Shown: positions 6,212 through 8,273 of the stretch, one piece after another
Position numbering within the stretch: position 1 is the first letter of the stretch
Layout: every line of letters starts with the position of its first letter
Assembly (NCBI GenBank): GCA_016218275.1
Contig: JACREK010000106.1
Span: 1 to 8,273 of the forward strand
Reading direction: 5' to 3'
Source of the DNA: Candidatus Gottesmanbacteria bacterium
GTDB taxonomy: Bacteria > Patescibacteriota > Microgenomatia > 2-02-FULL-39-11
DNA: 8,273 bases
Made by a program: the position numbers and the translations under genes
The notes under the pieces: model-generated
The model's input: only the letters and a program-made list of their open reading frames with translations
What the model was told of the DNA's origin: nothing
The model's database searches: none

Positions 6212-6784
6212 TCAAGTAATGGTAGGTTGATCCTCCTCCTGTTTGTTTTTATGGAATTGGTCAACCACTTCTTTTATTTGCTTATCTAGTTTTATTTCTT
6301 CAGGGCTTTTTGGTTCTGTGGGCGGTTGCTGATAAGTAACAACCTGGTAGTTTCCAATACTCAGCCCTTCTTCAACTCGGTGCATCTTCCAAAGGGTATA
6401 GAGATCTCTTGTGCTGACATACATGCCTTGATCCAATTGCCGACTTAACCTGTCAAGAACCCTGTCTAATAAAATGGCAATTTTATACGCTCTCGTTTGT
6501 TTAATCCTCTTAAACTTGAATCTCATGTCTTCCAGGTCTTCTGTGTTTTTCAGCTCAGTCCGTTCCTGCCAGCGATATTTGACTGACCAGCGCTTGAGTG
6601 TTGCCGAACTTACGGGTTTACCCAGGAAAACCCCAAAAAACGGTATCATTTCGGTATCATTCTGTCCTTGAATTCTCACCCACACTTTGAGCGTTTTTTC
6701 GAGGCTTCCAGCTTCACAATATAGAAGCCAAGCGGCGTATTGTTTTGCTCGTTCTCCTGGTATCTTTGATGTAACGATATTCAT
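6212..6784 (-). CDS. HTH DNA-binding protein, possibly terminase-small-subunit-like
   Basis: 190 residues, no assured family. The segment around residues 52-72 (GKPVSSATLKRWSVKYRWQE) has the 'S..TLkrW..kY.W' pattern found in small terminase subunits and related phage HTH proteins. A long helical, basic region follows (about 78-120, KFKRIKQTRAYKIAILLDRV). The tail is charged and probably disordered, rich in Pro, Lys, Glu and Asp (about 153-187). Its stop is 46 bp before the recombinase ATG on the same strand, so the two are probably co-transcribed. The purine run AGGAGGAGG near its end encodes the acidic tail and is not well placed as a ribosome binding site. A role in DNA recognition is inference. 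No large terminase is in view, so a packaging function is unproven; a recombination accessory or repressor role is equally possible. Confidence 0.6.
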   Translation of the reverse strand: MNIVTSKIPGERAKQYAAWLLYCEAGSLEKTLKVWVRIQGQNDTEMIPFFGVFLGKPVSSATLKRWSVKYRWQERTELKNTEDLEDMRFKFKRIKQTRAYKIAILLDRVLDRLSRQLDQGMYVSTRDLYTLWKMHRVEEGLSIGNYQVVTYQQPPTEPKSPEEIKLDKQIKEVVDQFHKNKQEEDQPTIT

Positions 6785-6889
6785 AGTTAAATTAGATATA
6801 GTAACTTATATAAATACATTTCCTCTTAAAGGGAAAAATTGTTACTATAAATGTCTCTTTATAAATCCCTATATAGTTACTATGTCTTT
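6785..6889 (-). promoter_or_regulatory. Regulatory gap with three GTTACTAT motifs
   Basis: This AT-rich 105-bp gap is upstream of the HTH gene. The nonamer GTTACTATA occurs at 6841-6849 and, with one change (GTTACTATG), at 6876-6884. Its inverse TATAGTAAC is at 6797-6805. The copy at 6872-6883 is nearly palindromic (TATAGTTACTAT). Spacings of about 35-44 bp and mixed orientation suggest operator sites for a repressor. The HTH protein encoded just downstream is a candidate by position only. No clear promoter could be fixed. Confidence 0.45.
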
Positions 6890-7246
6890 TCATAAGTTAA
6901 TGCTTTCTAAATCGACATCCTCTGGATTGATTTCTTCCTCTTTTTCTCCCTGATCGGGCTGTTTGCTTTTAGCAAGGCAATAGGCATTGTAAATCTTCTC
7001 AATCACAGCCTCGTATAGCTCAAGGTCATCGATAAAGACGATTTCGTGCCAACCGCTACCCAGTCGGTAGCTTGGCGCTTGAAACCATAGGCAATCTTGA
7101 TGCTTCGGGTGTGGTCGATCAGATTTCAATACCTTCCAACCATGTTCTTTCCAGACACCAAAAAGTATTACGGTTGCCTGGGCAAGCATGGTTTCTGATT
7201 TCAAGAGTTTTATTTTTATTGTTATGTCGTCAGTTGTTATTGTCAT
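6890..7246 (-). CDS. SpoVG-like small DNA/RNA-binding protein
   Basis: 118 residues. Residues about 6-90 follow the SpoVG fold: an N-terminal strand (ITIKIKLLKS), LAQATVILFGVW, the central HGWKVLKS segment, then LWFQAPSYRLGSGWHEIVF, which matches the SpoVG 'l.fPsy...dG.y.di.hPi' region, and an amphipathic C-terminal helix (LYEAVIEKIYNAY). SpoVG proteins are nucleic-acid-binding regulators. In mobile elements such homologues are probably regulators and not septation factors. The acidic tail (about 98-118) is unlike B. subtilis SpoVG. The ATG lies inside the end of the upstream gene (17-bp overlap) with no Shine-Dalgarno sequence, suggesting translational coupling. The family call rests on motif resemblance, not a search. 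Confidence 0.65.
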   Translation of the reverse strand: MTITTDDITIKIKLLKSETMLAQATVILFGVWKEHGWKVLKSDRPHPKHQDCLWFQAPSYRLGSGWHEIVFIDDLELYEAVIEKIYNAYCLAKSKQPDQGEKEEEINPEDVDLESINL

Positions 7247-7481
7247 GGTGATTTATGGTCATATTAATTTTTCTATTCCCACCCCACTTTTGTTTTAAGA
7301 ATTTTTCAAGCTCATCTTTCTTTGGGCAGTTTTTCTTATGTTCGATCAGTGCAAGCACTTCAAAAAAATCTTTCAGCGTATTTGCCAATAGCAATGCCTC
7401 ATCTTGGCTAACTCCGATACCAAACTCTGCTTGCAAAATTATTTTCAGTGCGCTCGATAAGTTGTCACTTGTTGTTTCCAT
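7230..7481 (-). CDS. Small helical protein, paralogue of the preceding gene
   Basis: 83 residues, function unknown. Residues about 10-45 (ALKIILQAEFGIGVSQDEAL and on to LKDFFEVLALI) form two predicted helices around a 'G-h-x-h-(S/T)-x-x-E' turn. This block aligns with the 59-residue protein encoded just upstream. I have the impression that similar modules recur in CPR mobile elements, but cannot verify it. The C-terminus is basic then polar (NHHDNNN). The start is well supported: AAGGAGGT at 7489-7496 lies seven bases before the ATG and is the only strong Shine-Dalgarno site in the window. The gene overlaps its upstream neighbour and SpoVG by 17 bp each. Confidence 0.75.
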   Translation of the reverse strand: METTSDNLSSALKIILQAEFGIGVSQDEALLLANTLKDFFEVLALIEHKKNCPKKDELEKFLKQKWGGNRKINMTINHHDNNN

Positions 7482-7644
7482 TTTGTTTACCTCCTTGGAT
7501 TTCGATTGATTCGACTTTCAACAAAGTTTCAACATATGACAATAGAGTTGTGCTTACTTCTACGACTTCCTGGAGTGTTAGCCTCAAGCCGTAATCTTCT
7601 TCTAGGATTGTCTTCAGTTCCAATAAAAGGTTTCTGCTTATCAT
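7465..7644 (-). CDS. Small helical protein (59 aa), tandem paralogue
   Basis: A 59-residue frame beginning MISRNLLLELKTILEEDYG and ending with TGA at 7465-7467. Residues about 10-45 align without gaps with residues about 12-43 of the next gene: LKTILEEDYGLRLTLQEVVE against LKIILQAEFGIGVSQDEALL, then a shared TL..(Y/F).E.L helix. About 10 of 32 positions are identical and most others are conservative. It starts three bases after the stop of the DUF5659-like gene, in the context TAACTATGA, so it is likely translated by reinitiation. Evidence that it is real: tight packing, the paralogy, and the fact that it carries the next gene's ribosome binding site. Function is unknown. It is shorter than common annotation cut-offs and easily missed. 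Confidence 0.75.
   Translation of the reverse strand: MISRNLLLELKTILEEDYGLRLTLQEVVEVSTTLLSYVETLLKVESIEIQGGKQNGNNK
7489..7496 (-). promoter_or_regulatory. Strong Shine-Dalgarno site for the 83-residue gene
   Basis: AAGGAGGT with 7-nt spacing to the ATG at 7481, lying inside the coding end of the upstream 59-residue gene. It stands out because the other genes in the window lack a recognisable ribosome binding site. Confidence 0.8.
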
Positions 7645-7646
7645 AG

Positions 7647-7898
7647 TTATTCGTTTGCGTATAAGCGGGCTTTAACAGCCCGTAGCTGGTTAAAATAAAC
7701 TTGTGGTGATACTTTGATTTCGTTTCGGAAATACTGGTCAATTAGCTTTTCCAGTTCAGGAGTTTTTCGGAAGACGAATAGTGCCTTACGGGGATTAGTA
7801 GAACGATCAATTTCTTCTATCGGTGCAAACAAAGAAAGTGTGGTAGCGAGTGATAAATCGCTTGTCTGATAGTAATGCTCGCTTAATTGCTGGTTCAT
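7647..7898 (-). CDS. DUF5659-like small protein
   Basis: 83 residues. The sequence YYQTSDLSLATTLSLFAPIE, then DRSTNPRKALFVFRKTPELE and an (E/K)VSPQVYFNQLRAVKARLY end, resembles the DUF5659 family as I know it: a 'tsDl.lA..L...pi..id..np.ka.FvF....l..li..y' pattern in small proteins frequent in Patescibacteria and their mobile elements. The function is unknown. The ATG is only seven bases downstream of the U-run of a terminator-like hairpin. No Shine-Dalgarno site is present, and the start context is TAACTATGA, shared with two other element genes. It heads a tightly packed run of four genes (7898 down to 6890). Confidence 0.75.
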   Translation of the reverse strand: MNQQLSEHYYQTSDLSLATTLSLFAPIEEIDRSTNPRKALFVFRKTPELEKLIDQYFRNEIKVSPQVYFNQLRAVKARLYANE

Positions 7899-7904
7899 AG
7901 TTAT

Positions 7905-7932
7905 AAAAAAGCTAGAATTTTGTTCTAGCTTT
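7905..7932 (-). terminator. Terminator or attenuator hairpin at the DUF5659-like gene start
   Basis: On the minus strand, a perfect 10-bp stem (AAAGCTAGAA/TTCTAGCTTT, arms 7923-7932 and 7908-7917) with a 5-base loop is followed by a run of six U in total (7910-7905). It ends seven bases before the ATG at 7898, leaving no room for a promoter between terminator and gene. It may act as an attenuator inside the leader, or as the terminator of the toxin operon. Confidence 0.75.
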
Positions 7933-7939
7933 AGAATAG

Positions 7940-7964
7940 GGGTCTAAATTGCCGACCCGCAATT
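7940..7964 (-). promoter_or_regulatory. Two mutually exclusive hairpins upstream of the terminator
   Basis: AATTGC/GCAATT (7959-7964 with 7947-7952) and GGGTC/GACCC (7954-7958 with 7940-7944) interleave, so only one can form at a time. They lie just upstream, in transcription order, of the terminator hairpin. No known riboswitch motif is recognised, and the stems are short (6 and 5 bp), so chance is possible. Confidence 0.4.
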
Positions 7965-8009
7965 AAGAGAAAATCAGTGAAACTAAGGGAAACTGGGGGT
8001 ATTTTTGTG

Positions 8010-8159
8010 TTAAGAAGTTTTTATCGTCAAAACAAAACCTCTGTTAACATCAATTTGAATAGGAATATTTTTGCCTTGCAATTGCTTTTTAAGTTTCCTT
8101 ATCGTGTTTCGAATTAAATCGTTAATTTTCCAGTTTTTACCTTTTCTTCTATTATTCAT
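8010..8159 (-). CDS. Mini winged-helix protein (49 aa), coupled to the toxin gene
   Basis: A 49-residue basic protein. The segment INDLIRNTIRKLKKQLQGKN followed by IPIQIDVNRGFVLTI resembles the C-terminal half of OmpR-type winged-helix domains: the recognition helix 'v...i..LRkkL' and the wing '.I.tvrG.Gy.l'. The first half of the domain is absent, and a TAA ten codons upstream in frame rules out a longer start. Its ATG overlaps the toxin stop by 8 bp, so translation is probably coupled. Position suggests an antitoxin or autoregulator for the toxin, but a degenerate regulator fragment is possible. Confidence 0.6.
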   Translation of the reverse strand: MNNRRKGKNWKINDLIRNTIRKLKKQLQGKNIPIQIDVNRGFVLTIKTS

Positions 8160-8273
8160 AAATCTTCGCTCTGTGGCCTGCGGTTATAACTTGAACAACC
8201 TTATCTTTCTCATGAATTATATAAATAATCCGATAAACTCCAACTTTATAAGAAAATCTTCCAGTGAGTTCGC
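8152..8273 (-). CDS. RelE/ParE-type toxin, C-terminal part (cut by window edge)
   Basis: 39 codons plus TAA; the 5' part lies outside the window. The peptide ELTGRFSYKVGVYRIIYIIH then EKDKVVQVITAGHRAKIYE has the RelE/ParE fold signature: '(L)(T)G..syrvg.YRiiy.i', then '..v.v...gHR...Y' near the C-terminus. RelE members cleave mRNA on the ribosome and ParE members poison gyrase; which one cannot be told here. It is the most upstream element gene visible and overlaps the mini winged-helix gene. Confidence 0.85.
   Translation of the reverse strand, partial: ELTGRFSYKVGVYRIIYIIHEKDKVVQVITAGHRAKIYE

Noticed and set aside
6166..6264. 33-residue N-terminal extension of the recombinase from the ATG at 6264
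   Set aside because: It overlaps the upstream HTH gene by about 50 bp, is unlike the family N-terminus, and its purine run is explained by that gene's acidic tail.
7255..7509. Plus-strand frame rich in Ser and Phe
   Set aside because: Antisense of the two small helical proteins; the Shine-Dalgarno site and paralogy support the minus strand.
7529..7741. 70-codon minus-strand frame overlapping the DUF5659-like and 59-residue genes
   Set aside because: Straddles two better-supported genes, with no motif and no start signal.
1..8273. CRISPR array, rRNA genes or insertion sequence
   Set aside because: No regularly spaced repeats, rRNA signatures or transposase genes are visible; the only recombinase is the serine integrase.

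Overview
The window looks like part of the chromosome of a Patescibacteria (Candidate Phyla Radiation, CPR) bacterium. The evidence is a compact dnaG–rpoD pair, very short intergenic regions, almost no Shine-Dalgarno sites, a group I intron in a tRNA, and a small DUF5659-like protein of a type I associate with CPR genomes. UGA is used as a stop (for example in the HTH protein and the SpoVG-like gene), so this is the standard bacterial code and not the UGA=Gly code of Gracilibacteria. The exact phylum is not determined.

Left part, core genome (1-4593). On the minus strand is the first ~80 residues of a ComM/YifB-type gene, broken just before its ATPase core. A gene-poor stretch of about 350 bp follows; it contains palindromes and a perfect bidirectional terminator. 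Then come dnaG (primase) and rpoD (housekeeping sigma factor) on the plus strand. A GNAT acetyltransferase converges on rpoD, and the two stop codons overlap tail to tail. Next is a tRNA-Asn(GUU) gene split by a compact 195-nt group I intron between anticodon positions 35 and 36. Five transcription units here (comM fragment, dnaG, rpoD, GNAT, tRNA) share an extended -10 element of the form TGnTAnnAT. In the four protein genes the ATG lies at, or two bases after, the expected transcription start, so these mRNAs look leaderless. The sigma factor in the same window keeps the region 3.0 His and Glu that read the TG of such promoters.

Right part, probable integrated element (4579-8273, continuing past the right edge). 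All genes lie on the minus strand and point at the tRNA. In transcription order they are: the C-terminal end of a RelE/ParE-type toxin, a 49-residue mini winged-helix protein, a leader with switchable hairpins and a terminator, a DUF5659-like protein, two tandem paralogous small proteins, a SpoVG-like protein, an intergenic region with three copies of GTTACTAT, an HTH (terminase-small-subunit-like) protein, and a large serine recombinase. The recombinase reading frame ends inside the tRNA 3' end, so its last five residues are encoded by the antisense strand of the tRNA acceptor/CCA region and the base beside it. This fits integration at the tRNA. The other end of the element is not in view.

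The best candidates for something new are: the minimal intron in tRNA-Asn; the paired signals of extended -10 and leaderless start; the attenuator-like leader in the element; the shared TAAC(T/C)ATGA start context of element genes; and the element as a whole (serine recombinase, SpoVG, DUF5659, tandem small proteins, toxin plus mini wHTH). Functions for the small element genes rest on family resemblance read by eye.
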